Shown piece by piece: positions 41,836 through 51,972 of a stretch of 64,000 nt of DNA. Made by a program: the position numbers and the translations under genes. Numbering within the stretch: the stretch's first letter is position 1; each line of letters begins with the position of its first letter. The DNA comes from Ichthyophis bannanicus (Eukaryota; Chordata; Amphibia; Gymnophiona; Ichthyophiidae): positions 105,129,026 through 105,193,025 of the forward strand of contig CM066051.1 in assembly GCA_033557465.1 (NCBI GenBank). Reading direction: 5' to 3'. The notes under the pieces are model-generated. The model ran no database searches. It had not been told where the DNA came from and saw nothing but the letters and a program-made list of their open reading frames with translations.

Positions 41836-42448
41836 TCAGAGCCAGCTTTTTCTTTTTTTGCGGACCTTCCCGCGTGCCAGCTGCAAGGCCTTCGCGTGCC
41901 ACAGCTGGCACGCGTGCCATAGGTTCGCCATCGCTGTCATAGGCACTCAGCCTTATCCCCCCCTCTCCTTGAGATTTTGATCATCCAAATACCACTTCCC
42001 ACACTAACTCTGTAAAAATGCATTAGACATTGTTCTTTTAAATGTTAGGCTTTACTTTGTATGCCTGTGTCTGCACACTTTCACTGCAGGTAAAGGAATG
42101 TGCTGAGGGCTCTTTGAGTTTGTCTGGCCATCAGGATCTATTGTTTTGTTTTGATTACTGCCCTTCAGAAGCTGTTGCCCTAGGCAAGCGCCTAGTCTGC
42201 CTAATGGTTGGCCCAACCCTGCTTATGACCATGTTGGGTATTTAAAATCCAAATTTCCGCTTAAGAGCAATAAAAGTCAGATGTAGAAAGGAAGAGGACT
42301 GTGAGTGTCGTTCTCTGCACAGTTCAGCTGGTGTATCAGGTAGAGCTCCCCCCCCCAAACCCTATTAAATTTGCTGACTGGAGATTTCCTCTTTACGTTT
42401 TATGGTCAAGAGACTGAGTAAAGATTAGCACAGACCTACTCTGCTTTA

Positions 42449-43016
42449 AGAACATAAGATATGCCATTCTGGGTCAGACCAAGGTCCATCAAGCCCAGTA
42501 TCCTGTTTCCAACAGTGGCCAATCTCGGTCATAAGTACCTAGCAGTCTCCTCAAAAGACACAGGTTCCTCAAAGCTTATATTGGGTCAAGCAGTGATATC
42601 CTGGCTCCCTTTTTAATAATGGTTTATGGACCTTTCCTCCAGGAACTTGTCCAAACTTTTTTTTAAACCCAGCTACACTATCAACTTTTACTACATCCTG
42701 CGGTAACATATTCCAGAGTTTGATTACATGTTGAATGAAAAAATATTTTCTCTTATTTGTCTTGAATAGTTTACCCTGTAGCTTCATTGCATGTCCCCTA
42801 CTCTTTCTATATTCTGATGACGTAAACAATCAATCTACGTTTACCCGTTCCACTCTGTTCATTAATTGATAGACTTCTATCATATCTCCCCTCAGCCATC
42901 TCTTTTCCAGGTTAAAGAGCCCTAACCTTTTTAGCCTTTCTTCATAGGGGTATCCTTCCATGCCATTTACCATTTCCACACACTGTGCTGAGTCACACTC
43001 ACTCCTGACCCTTTGG
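42449..43016 (-). mobile_element. CR1 LINE 3' portion, antisense
   Basis: The minus strand reads the CR1 RT C-terminus ('[20 protein letters not shown]', 'KYFFIQHVIKLWNMLPQDVV') with a frameshift near 42830. It ends at the typical CR1 3' region (AACATAAGATATGCCATTCT on the plus strand). Confidence 0.88.
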
Positions 43017-43729
43017 CTCACAGCCCCTAGAGGAGGAGATGGTTAGGAATAAGGTATAGGGTCTATAGATAAAGAGGTAAAGAAGGAATGGAGAGAAAAG
43101 TGAACTCTCGCTTTACTGGTGAGATGGACAGCAGAAGCTTAAGGTGTGAGTGGCACCTCCCTTAATCCTGTAACTTTTTAATTGAAGCATAGTGTCAAGT
43201 GCAAGGATAGGATAGAGCCAGTCAGCGACTTTATGGGGCACCTTTTGCAATAGGACTACCACATGAATACCACGTGCACCAGATATCAGCATACGAGGGA
43301 TTGCAAAAAGTCACCAGACACCATAATCCTTAGGAACAACAGGTTTTTTTTTATAAAGTAGAAAACAAAACAATAAGCTAACCAACTGATTCCTAAAATG
43401 AAAACAATAACAAGTAGTCTGACTCGTGCAGACACAAACACACAAAACTCAAAGTGCACAGTGAGGTCTTGTGCTGTGAGGTAAAGCACAAGAGAACAAA
43501 GCCAAATACTGTTCTTTCAAGCAGAGATCAAATCTCATGCGTTTTCTGAGAGCCAAGCTCAGCCCAGTGTCCTACTCTATGTACAAAATGGCAGGCGTGG
43601 AAAAGTCACGGCTTGAGGAGCTGCAGGTATGGTGGGGTCCCTGGAATGTGACTCTGTGAGCTTGATGGAGCCTTGATGCATTGTAGGCCGTGGTACTGCA
43701 GGTGTCAGTGGGTGTGCCAGCTGAAGCCC
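43017..43729 (-). other. Possible 3' UTR of the nanos3-like gene
   Basis: Single-copy-looking sequence directly downstream of the stop on the minus strand, with no transposon signature and no other frame of interest. A CR1 fragment begins at 43016. Transcription is not shown by sequence. Confidence 0.4.
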
Positions 43730-44143
43730 TCAGTGTTTCAGATGTTTCTTCCCAGTTGCATTCCTGGAAGCTGACTTGTACACTGAAGTGTAACCCTTCT
43801 TGGTTAAGGGGCAGAAGCGCTTTGTGTGTGCATTTTCCCCTGTGACTCCACATTGCGGGCACACATATTGTTGAAGTATTGGACACCTCACCTTCCCTGC
43901 CTCATCCTTCAGAATATGTCCACTGTAGATTGAGTTGGATTCTCCATTGTTTTTGCAGAAGCTGCAGATGGAGGAAATGAGCCCTGTTTTCACAGCCTTT
44001 CTGGTGTCCATCTTCCCAGGAGCTGCTGTTGCAGGTGGTGTGGTCACTTCTTTCCAATCACTTACTTGCATTTCTTGCACTAAAGCTGCCAGTCCCAGGT
44101 AATCCTTCCAGACCTCAAACTGTGGCATGAGGTCCATGGCCAT
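43730..44143 (-). CDS. nanos3: Nanos-family RNA-binding zinc finger protein (nanos3-like)
   Basis: A complete 137-codon frame. Nanos proteins recruit the CCR4-NOT deadenylase and, with Pumilio, repress mRNAs in germ cells. Residues 9-22 ('FEVWKDYLGLAALV') match the N-terminal NOT1-interacting motif. Residues 60-111 are a full tandem Nanos zinc finger, C60-x2-C63-x12-H76-x10-C87 and C95-x2-C98-x7-H106-x4-C111, with spacing exactly as in the family. The short length, 'LKDEAGKV', 'YVCPQCG' and 'KKGYTSVY' favour nanos3 over nanos1 or nanos2; the paralogue call is an inference. Two ATGs lie in frame (44143 and 44137); the second has the better Kozak context. The frame is uninterrupted, so an intronless gene, a single coding exon or a retrocopy are all possible. 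An ATTAAA at 43177-43182 could serve as poly(A) signal. Confidence 0.9.
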   Translation of the reverse strand: MAMDLMPQFEVWKDYLGLAALVQEMQVSDWKEVTTPPATAAPGKMDTRKAVKTGLISSICSFCKNNGESNSIYSGHILKDEAGKVRCPILQQYVCPQCGVTGENAHTKRFCPLTKKGYTSVYKSASRNATGKKHLKH

Positions 44144-45484
44144 GTGTTCAGCAGATTGGGTATAAAGGGAAGTGCTAGTTTAGTTAGAAGATAAAGAAGT
44201 GGACTAGATGCAACACTCCCCTCCCTTCTGTCCAGCCTATAGTCCCTCCTCCTCCCCAGTTTCCTGGCAAGAGGGGAGGAAGGTCAGTAAATCTTTGTCA
44301 ACAGATCAAAAAGAATAGTTGTAGGTGATTAGTGCTATGGGATGTCTGGTGATTCTCAGACAAGGGAGCCTTATCTTGCTGCTCTGTTTTTCAGACCTGT
44401 CACCTACAGGTCTTTCTCTCTTTTTTAACTCTTTCAGTGGAAAGCAGGTGATAAAAAGTTACACTTCTGACATTAGCTCTTTGAAAGCTATGGGCCCCTT
44501 GCACAAGCTCTTGCCAGCATTTTACAATGGGCGTGAAAACACTTCATTAGAAAGAGAACAGAGAGAATAAAAAGCTTTTACCAGTGGAATGAGGCACTTA
44601 TTTAAGCCAGAGTGTGGAGTGCTCTAGGAAACATTTGAGATGCATGTGTTGACAGGCGGTGTGTTTGCATCCAATCACACTCCAAATGCCCCATTCAGTC
44701 TGCCCAGTAAGGTGGTCAGGGTTGTATTTATAGGTTTACATTTTGCCCATACAAACCTTGAACGTTGGACGGAAGAGTGTGAGATGGCACATATCCGTCA
44801 GCTCTCAGTGGTGTGTCCTGGCCACAGTTCCACTCATTGTTCAGTGAGGTGTTTTTTTTAAATACACAACACACCGACAGCAATGAATGTTCATTGTGAC
44901 CTTTAGTCACCTGGGAAAACTGAGACAAAGCCGCACAGAGAAAGGAGCCTGCTGGGCTTCATTTAGCATCGTGTGTGAAGGGAGGTTGCATTTCATAGCA
45001 ATATCATAAGTAGCAGCAGGTACTGACCAAAGTGGCCCTTGCAGTCTGTCCAACAAGATAATTTTGCTTGCAACTGCTGCTCCATACAGGTGCCCCCCTC
45101 CCTCCAACTACTTGTGGGTTTCTCACACAGGAGATTGATCCTTAGCATCAACTTGGACTAGGAAGACAAATGTTTACACGCACATGCTGTTGATGGGAAG
45201 GTGCAGCCTCCTTCTATAGGCCTTCAGGGTCTTCGGGTACAGGCTGTGCTCCGGTTACAGGGTACAGTCAACGGTCGATGGGTTACTGTTACTGCAAAAA
45301 CTCACCGACAGCGTTGAATGTTCACCGAAACCTTGATTGGCCTCATGCTTGTGCTGGTGGTGATCTCGGCACTAACTGCCGCTGACAGCACAGGGCAGTG
45401 TTTGGTATCAGCCCCCAGATCCCTCCCTCTCTTCTGCTGCTGTCAGAGGTGGGCATTTCTGAGGGACCACACTTCTTGTCATAA
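44144..45484. other. Upstream flank of the nanos3-like gene, no recognised feature
   Basis: Single-copy-looking sequence. A TTTATACC segment ~25 bp upstream of the first ATG (minus strand) is too close to be a confident TATA box. Short frames here show no family resemblance. Confidence 0.35.
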
Positions 45485-45660
45485 GATATTTTTATTTATT
45501 TATTTAAAAGGATTTATATATCGCTTTATCCTGAAATCAAAGCGGTTTACACTTCAACCAAATCAAAGTTCAATGTCAGTAGGTGTAGGCATGCAGTGTT
45601 AATGCGGGAGGGTATTTGTGTGTGTGATGGCAATGATTTCTTGGTGAGCTAGTAGATAGG
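45485..45660 (-). repeat. LINE/SINE 3' tail, antisense
   Basis: TTTATTTATTTATTTAAAAG followed by TATCGCTTTATCC...CAAAGCGGTTTACAC, the stem-and-tail 3' end used by the L2-like LINEs here. Confidence 0.7.
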
Positions 45661-45834
45661 TTCTCAGCACACACTATTCATGGCAGCTCTTGTGCCACTC
45701 TCAAGTTGTGTGCTATCTTTTATTTATTTGTAAATTTAATGTAAATTGATCTATGCAATCTGTTCTATTTTATTTATTTATTTATTAGAATTCATTTTTA
45801 TACTGCTCCTTCCAGTGATCAGCAGCAGTTTATT

Positions 45835-46098
45835 TATTTTTATTTATTTATTTACATTCTCTTATATACCGTGCTATTCTGCATCAGTGCGGTTTACATT
45901 GAACAAACTGAAATTACATTGAACAGGGCATTATAACTTGGAGATAACTATTTTACAGGGAACATGAGCTATGGAGGGTTAAGTGGCTTGCCCAAGACCA
46001 CAAGGAGCACAAGGTTGCTGTCCTCTAGTGGGATTTGAACCCCTGACCTTCCGGCCTGAAGTACCTTGCCCCAACCACTAGGCCACTCCTCCACTCCA
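45835..46098 (-). repeat. Full tRNA-derived SINE with an L2-like 3' tail, antisense
   Basis: Minus strand: GGAGTGGCCTAGTGGTTGGG (box A region), GGGTTCAAATCCC (box B), CTTGGGCAAGCCACTTAACC, then AAACCGCACTGATGC...AGCACGGTATATAAGAG and TAAATAAATAAATAA. The tail matches the 3' end of the LINE at 29236-29827, linking the SINE to its likely mobilising LINE. Confidence 0.85.
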
Positions 46099-46440
46099 TT
46101 TTTACATTTTAACATTTAATTCTGCAATGACAGCAGTTACATATAACAATATATAAACTATGTACATAGCAAAGGAAGCGTAGGAATTCATAACGCAAAA
46201 CTATTTGCATAGAGAACCGTGTATGTTCAGTTAACTATATACATAATATTTACATTGGCGTACAATGGGACTGTCAGTTCATATGTAACAACCAGTTCAT
46301 TGTTAAAGTTATATGTAAGCCAGCCGCTCTGATCTGAAAAAGCACGGTATATAAAAATAAATAAATAAATATTTGACTATATTTCTATACACTTTTCTCC
46401 AGTCACAGCGGTTTACAAGAAACAGTAATAGTTTTACATA
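46099..46440. repeat. Further LINE/SINE tail fragments
   Basis: A plus-strand tail (CAGCCGCTCTGATCTG...AGCACGGTATATAAAAATAA) lies at about 46290-46368, followed by an antisense stem (TTCTATACACTTTTCTCC...CAGCGGTTTACAAG). Confidence 0.65.
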
Positions 46441-47554
46441 AAACAAGGCACTGAAAACGTTCTAACATAGACTAGAACATGAATAACTTGTATGTCCTAT
46501 CTAGTTCTGTCTTTTCTGGTCCTGCGCACCCTATGCCATGTAGTCTGCTGTAGGGGTTTTAGTATCAGGGCCTGCAGCCAATCCTGGGAATAACACAAGA
46601 TAACAGGCCCAAATTTATGGATCCAGAAAAAAAAAAAATTGTAAAAATCCCTAGAAGTCCATTTGCTTTCCACAGTTTTGAAACAGCCACTGCTGAAAGG
46701 CTGAAACTATCTGCAAATTCTGGAAAGGAACAAATCCCAGAGAAACAATGCAGAGAGTAGTAGATGCTGAAAGAGACCAGTGTCTTTTACCCTAGGAGCA
46801 AAGGTAGTGCAGAGGAAGTGTCTGTACCTGAAATAAGGGGAATGTGTATAGGGAGCAGAGAGGAGTTGCAGTCCTGTCTGAGGCTGCAAGAGGGTAAGAG
46901 CAGAATTAATGCACAGGTTTTCTCTGGACTGGTAACAGTTATCAGTAGATAATGGTAAAACTGTGGCAGCCTGCAGGGGGAGCACAACCCCCAGACTGCT
47001 CGGTGCCACTGTGAGGAAATGTTTTTCTCTCCCTGTCAGATATGAGAGTCTTTAGGCCCCAGGGTCCTAAACATACCTACACATTGCTAGAGTAAAGGCT
47101 GGATTGCTCATGTGCTCTGTTACCTTGTATTGGATCAGAGCTTACAAGTTGCCCAGTTCCAGGAAGGAGACATGTGGACCAGTCCTGGGTTGGACCTGAC
47201 ATCAGGAGCAGTGCGGTGTTTGTAGTTTCTGATTCTAGCCATTGGAATCGGTGTTGCAGATTCCAGAAAGCATTAGGATAAAGTTATCAGAATATGCATA
47301 TGAGAGATTTGCATATAATGTGTCTGTTATTTGCAAATATTTCTCCACAGACAGCACGGGGTATGCAGCCGCACATGCTGGTGATGTCACTGACATTGCC
47401 CGATGTGCCAGTTCTCCCTAGTCTTTTCACTTGTCCAAGCATGCACACTGCACTTCCCATCCTGCCCGACAGCCGTCCCTCCCTCCACAGCCCGCACCTA
47501 CCTTTGTAGCTTTTCTTCTACTGCATTACTCTATTTTTCTTCACAAATCCATCT
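46441..47554. other. Anonymous sequence
   Basis: No gene, RNA or transposon recognised. Short frames on both strands are not supported by composition or similarity. Confidence 0.35.
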
Positions 47555-47640
47555 CTATCTTTATCTTTTATCTTTATTATCATTTGATATACCGCCCTAG
47601 ACAGCAAGGCATCAGAGCGGTTTACAGTAATCAAAAACAT
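47555..47640 (-). repeat. LINE/SINE 3' tail, antisense
   Basis: CTTTATCTTTTATC followed by GATATACCGCCCTAG...CAGAGCGGTTTACAG stem. Confidence 0.65.
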
Positions 47641-48730
47641 CAAAGTGAAAGGAATGGAAGGCCAGCTGTTGACAGGACAGCTAAGAAAGAAGAGACTGAG
47701 GAGAAGGGAGAACCAGTAGGAAGGGGAGAACATAAGAACATAAGATATGCCATACTGAGTCAGACCAAGGTCCATCAAGCCCAGTATTCTGTTTCCAACA
47801 GTGGCCAATCTAGGTCATACGTACCTAGCAGTTTCCCCAAGAGACACAGGTTCCACAATGCTTGTATTGGTTCAAGCATTGATATCCTGGGTCCCTTCTT
47901 AATAATGGTTTATGGACCTTCCTCCAGGAACTTGTCCAAACCTTTTTTAAACCCAGCTACACTAACAGCCTTTACTACATCCTCCGGTAACAAATTCCAG
48001 AGTTTGATTACACGTTGAGTGAAAAAATATTTTCTTTTATTAGTCTTAAATAGTTTACCCTGTAGCTTCATTGCATGTCCCCTAGTCTTTCTATATTCTG
48101 ATAAGGTAAACAATCGATCTACGTTTACCCGTTCCACTCCGTTCATTAATTTATAGACTTCTATCATATCACCCCTCAGCCGTCTCTTTTCCAGGTTAAA
48201 GAGCCCTAACCTTTTTAACCTTTCTTCATAGGAGTATCCTTCCATCCCCTTTACCATTTTGGTGGCTCTTCTCTGAACCTTTTCTAATAACGTTATGTCC
48301 TTTTTAAGATACGGCGACCAGAATTGCACACAATATTCAAGGTGCGGTCTCACCATGGAACGATATAGAGGCATTATAATATCTTTTGTTTTATTTTCCA
48401 TTCCTTTCCTTATGATACCTAGCATTCTATTTGCTCTCTTGGCCGCCGCTGCACACTGGGCCGAGGGTTTTAACATGGTATCCACAATGACGCCTAAATC
48501 TTTTTCCTGGGTGGTGGTTCCTAATGTGGAACCTTGCATCGTGTAACCATAGTTTGGGTTGTTCTTCCCTAGGTGCATAACCTTGCACTTGTCCACATTA
48601 AATTTCATCTGCCATTTTGATGCTCAGTCTTCCAATTTATCAAGATCCTCTTGCAATTTTCCACAATCCTCTTGGGTTTTAACAACTTTAAATAGTTTTG
48701 TGTCATCTGCAAATTTGATAACCTCACTTG

Positions 48731-49078
48731 CAATGTTCCCTCTAATTTTCTGTAGGCTATATGCGCATAAAATATCAGCTGTGCAGCTTTTGAAGGAAGG
48801 TTAAACTTTTGTGCGCCACATAACGACACTCGGAGTTATATACTTTAAAATTTGACTACACGTCAGAATACAGTATGTACACCACATTGATTGAACTAGA
48901 AAATATTGTAGAACGAGTGAAAACCATAAATACACAACAACTTTTAAATTTTAAGACGATTGTGTTGTTTTCTATCAGAATCAGAACCATAATTTTTGTG
49001 CGCTCTCTTGTAAAGTATGTGCGCTTGCTTGGCGAGGTGTGTACGCGCGCACACGCGCACAGCTTAGAGGGAACAGTG
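48731..49078. mobile_element. hAT MITE (TGTTCCCTCTAA family), copy 3, inside CR1
   Basis: CAATGTTCCCTCTAA ... TTAGAGGGAACAGTG with a perfect 8-bp duplication CTCACTTG at 48723-48730 and 49079-49086. It has the same length (348 bp) as copy 1. Confidence 0.94.
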
Positions 49079-49378
49079 CTCACTTGATATTCCACTTTCC
49101 AGGTCATTTATGAATATGTCAAAAAGCAGTGGACCCAGCACAGATCCCTGGGGTACACCATTATTCACCTTTCTCCATTGGGAAAATTGGCCATTTAGCC
49201 CTACCCTCTGCTTTCTATCTTTTAACCAGTTCCTGATCCACAATAGTACACTGCCTCCTATCCCATGACTCTTTAGTTTTGCCAAAAGTCTCTGATGAGG
49301 GACCTTGTCAAAGGCTTTCTGAAAGTCCAGATACACAATATCAACCGACTCACCTTTGTCCACCTGCTTATTCACTCC

Positions 49379-49831
49379 TGTTAGGGAAATCAGAATCCTA
49401 TATATGTGCCCTTTGTAATAATAATGCTTAGTTTAAGTGCATATACAAGAGGCCTGCACAAGAGAAATTAGAATCCTATAGAAATCAGAATCCTATGTGT
49501 GTGCCCTTTGTACATTCTGGTGGGTATGGAAAAAGGAATGTGCTGTGTAAGCTAAACTGATTGTTCTACTCAAGGATGACTTGTATTTGCACAGTTACTG
49601 ATAAGCTATAGTGGGCCCCTAGAAGATGGGTGAATGACGTATGACTATGTCTCTGATAATGTATAAAATACAGACAATCCCTCCACCCTTTGGAATAAAC
49701 TTGCATACTTTCCTTCTGTGTGGTCTGTGAGTTTTATTCCCATGGATTCCAGCCAGCCGGAGCAGCACACCGCAGATGAGGGTTCGGGATTTCCTGGCCT
49801 GGAGTGACCAACAAGGAGCAGATCCATTACA
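49379..49831 (+). mobile_element. Solo LTR (453 bp) inside CR1
   Basis: TGTTAGGG...CATTACA with a 5-bp duplication ACTCC at 49374-49378 and 49832-49836. GTATAAAATACAG is a TATA box candidate (about 49660) and GGAATAAACTTG carries AATAAA ~30 bp later, the usual U3/R order of an endogenous retrovirus-like LTR. There is no internal region, so it is a recombined solo LTR. Confidence 0.85.
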
Positions 49832-50066
49832 ACTCCTTCAAAAAAACATAACACATTAGTAAGACAAGATCTTCCTTGTCTAAAGCCATGTTGACTGTCT
49901 CCCATTAGGTCATGACTATCTACATGCTGAGTAATTTTATTCTTTATGATGGTTTCTACCATTTTTCCCAGTACTGATGTCAGGCTCACCGGTCTGTAGT
50001 TTCCCGGATCACCCCTGGAACCCTTTTTAAAAATTGGTGTTACATTGGCGATCCTCCATTCTTCAA

Positions 50067-51327
50067 GCCCAAGGAAGACAGACAGGGGGGGAGAACTAAT
50101 CTGGGGAGGAGGGGGGGGGAGGTCATAAGTTGCAACAGGTGGGTTTTGAGCAGGTATTTGAACCGGGTGTATGAGGGTTCTGCAGGCAGGGTGGCAGGTA
50201 GGGAGTTCCATAGAGCAGAGGCAAGGAAGAAGAAAGCAGAATGACATGTCTGTTCTAGATGTGCATGTGAGACAGAGGGAAGGGCCAAGCGGTAGGTGTG
50301 CAGGGACCTGAGGAGGTGGTGAGAAGATCAGCTAGGTATTGTGGGGTACCTGTGTGAATCGCCTAGTGAGCTGAGGTGAGGATTTTGTAATCAATATGAA
50401 ATTTTATGGGAAGCCAGATTAGGGTAGGTGTAATGTGTTCACTATGAGAGGAGTGTGTGAGAATCCGGACTGCCGTATTTTGAAGGAGCTGGAGGTAGTG
50501 AAGTTGATAAAGGGGGAGACCAGCAAATGCACCATTACAGTAATCGAGTCTGGAAATCACCAGTGACAGAAGAAGGTTGTGAGGGAATGCAGGTCGAGGG
50601 AGGAATGAAGGGCATGACTCCGGCGAAGTAGGAAGAAAGACTGCTGAAGCAGGGAACTGAAATGATCATGAAATATTAACGAAGAGTCCAAAATGGTGCC
50701 GAGATAGCAGAGAGATTCAACGAGAGGGACTGGGGAGTGAGACAGAAGAAGAGCTATTGTTGGCCTGGGGATATTGAAGGTGAGCCAAATTGCAGAACAT
50801 TTAGAGAGATTAAGAAAAAGACGATTGGTGAGAAGCAGATAGGCAGGTGTTTAAGGAGGCTAAATCCGTGGAGTGCAAGTCCATGTGGAAAAGAAGGAGA
50901 ATATCATCAGCATAAAGGTAGGTGGAGATGCCAAGTTGTTGAATCAGCAGTGCCAGAGGAGCCAGAAAGATGTTGAAGAGGAGAGGGGCCAACACTGACC
51001 CTTGGGGGACACTCCAGGTGAGGAAATAGGAGGAGGCTGCACCACAGACCACAGAAGGTAGGAAGGATCGGAACCACTGAAGTGCTGTGTCCCGGAGCCC
51101 ACAGTCAAAGAGACGCGAGAGTAATATTGGGTGGTCCACCAGATCACAGGCTGAGGATAGGTCCAAAAAACCGTGAGTGAGATGTTACCCTGTTCGTGTG
51201 CAATGTGCACTTCGTTTAGTGGAGAGAGAAAAATAGTGTCTGTGCTGTGGCCAGGGCGAAAACCAGATTGGTGAAGGTGCAGAAAGTGAGTAGAATCAAG
51301 ATGTGTAGACAACTGTGCAAAAATCAG
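50067..51327 (-). pseudogene. L2-like LINE RT, antisense
   Basis: The minus strand reads 'HQSGFRPGHSTDT', 'VPQGSVLAPLLFNIFL', catalytic 'YLYADDILLLF', '[16 protein letters not shown]' and 'ALWNSLPATLPAEPSYTRFK' with several frameshifts. DIRS-IV abuts it at 51327, and I found no clear continuation of the LINE beyond 56903. Confidence 0.88.
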
Positions 51328-51339
51328 TTCCTTATCGCT

Positions 51340-51455
51340 TCTCCGGGCCAGTCCAGGGAAAGGTAGGGTTGTCAATCCTCTATAGCAACTGAGGACTGTA
51401 GACTTCAATTTTCTCTAGAGGTGAAGCCACTCCCCCTGAGGTTAATCCAGCAGTC
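51340..51455 (+). repeat. DIRS-IV left inverted terminal repeat
   Basis: 116 bp from TCTCCGGGCCAGTCCAGGG to AATCCAGCAGTC, complementary to 56745-56860. Confidence 0.95.
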
Positions 51456-51972
51456 ATTCAGTCCTCAGCAGCTAAAGAGGATCGATCCCCTCTTTCTCCC
51501 TCATTAGCAGCCGTTTAGTTTCAGTTCTTTATTGTTTTTTCTCAATATACTAATCTGGCTCTAGCAGGGCTGATTACTTCTATAGTCCAGATACCATTTT
51601 TGGCTAAGGTGCACTGTGCCTTTAAAAAAATTTGAGACAGGGAGCCTGCAATCATTCCCGGTGTGAGGTAGAGCCTGCCTCTTTCACCGGCGCTGTCTCT
51701 CGCACCAGAGTGAGCCTGGGAGCCCCGGGTCTATCCTCTGCACTGCTCTTGCCGGTAAGCGCTGTTCCGTTAGCGACGGGACTGCCTTACATGTCTTTTG
51801 GGTATTTTCGCTGAATTCTCTGTTAGCTGGTTTTTCTGTCAGTTTCGTCGCGTCAGCGCGCTCCGCTCTAGCTACTGCTGTTTTGTTTCTGTTTTCGCCG
51901 TCGTGTATTTTCTTCCGGTGTGCTTTTCTGTTGTCCGCTTTATTTTTTACTTGCGGCAGCACGTTTGTTGAG

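Larger units (their letters stand above)
38989..41936. mobile_element. hAT element 4 (2.9 kb, non-autonomous), opposite orientation to elements 2 and 3
   Basis: Termini CAGTGATGGCTAACC and GGTTCGCCATCGCTG (Charlie-like hAT ends), with a perfect 8-bp duplication TCATAGGC at 38981-38988 and 41937-41944. The interior is the complement of the cassette in elements 2 and 3: AT-rich core (39055-39790), minisatellite (39790-41100) and GC-rich palindrome (41508-41835). A hAT MITE sits at 41107-41478. No transposase is seen. Confidence 0.94.
38965..42221. mobile_element. hAT MITE host of hAT element 4
   Basis: Termini CAGGGCTCATG and GGCCCAACCCTG, with a perfect 8-bp duplication CTTATGAC at 38957-38964 and 42222-42229. 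Without the nested element it is ~310 bp. It contains GCCCTAGGCAAGCGCCTAG near the right end. Confidence 0.82.
47729..50066 (-). pseudogene. CR1 LINE RT, antisense, split by a MITE and an LTR
   Basis: In minus-strand order the parts encode 'GNYRPVSLTSVLGKMVETII' (about 49830-50060), '[20 protein letters not shown]' and '[20 protein letters not shown]' (49080-49378), then '[15 protein letters not shown]' to '[20 protein letters not shown]' (47910-48700), followed by a CR1 3' UTR. The catalytic YADD region falls at the 48.7-49.1 kb break and is not intact. Removing the two insertions aligns the flanking CR1 sequence. It is 5'-truncated at ~50066, where the 3' end of another LINE begins. Confidence 0.92.

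Noticed and set aside
44325..44861. Short plus-strand frames upstream of the nanos3-like gene
   Set aside because: No similarity, no splice context, and composition typical of non-coding DNA.
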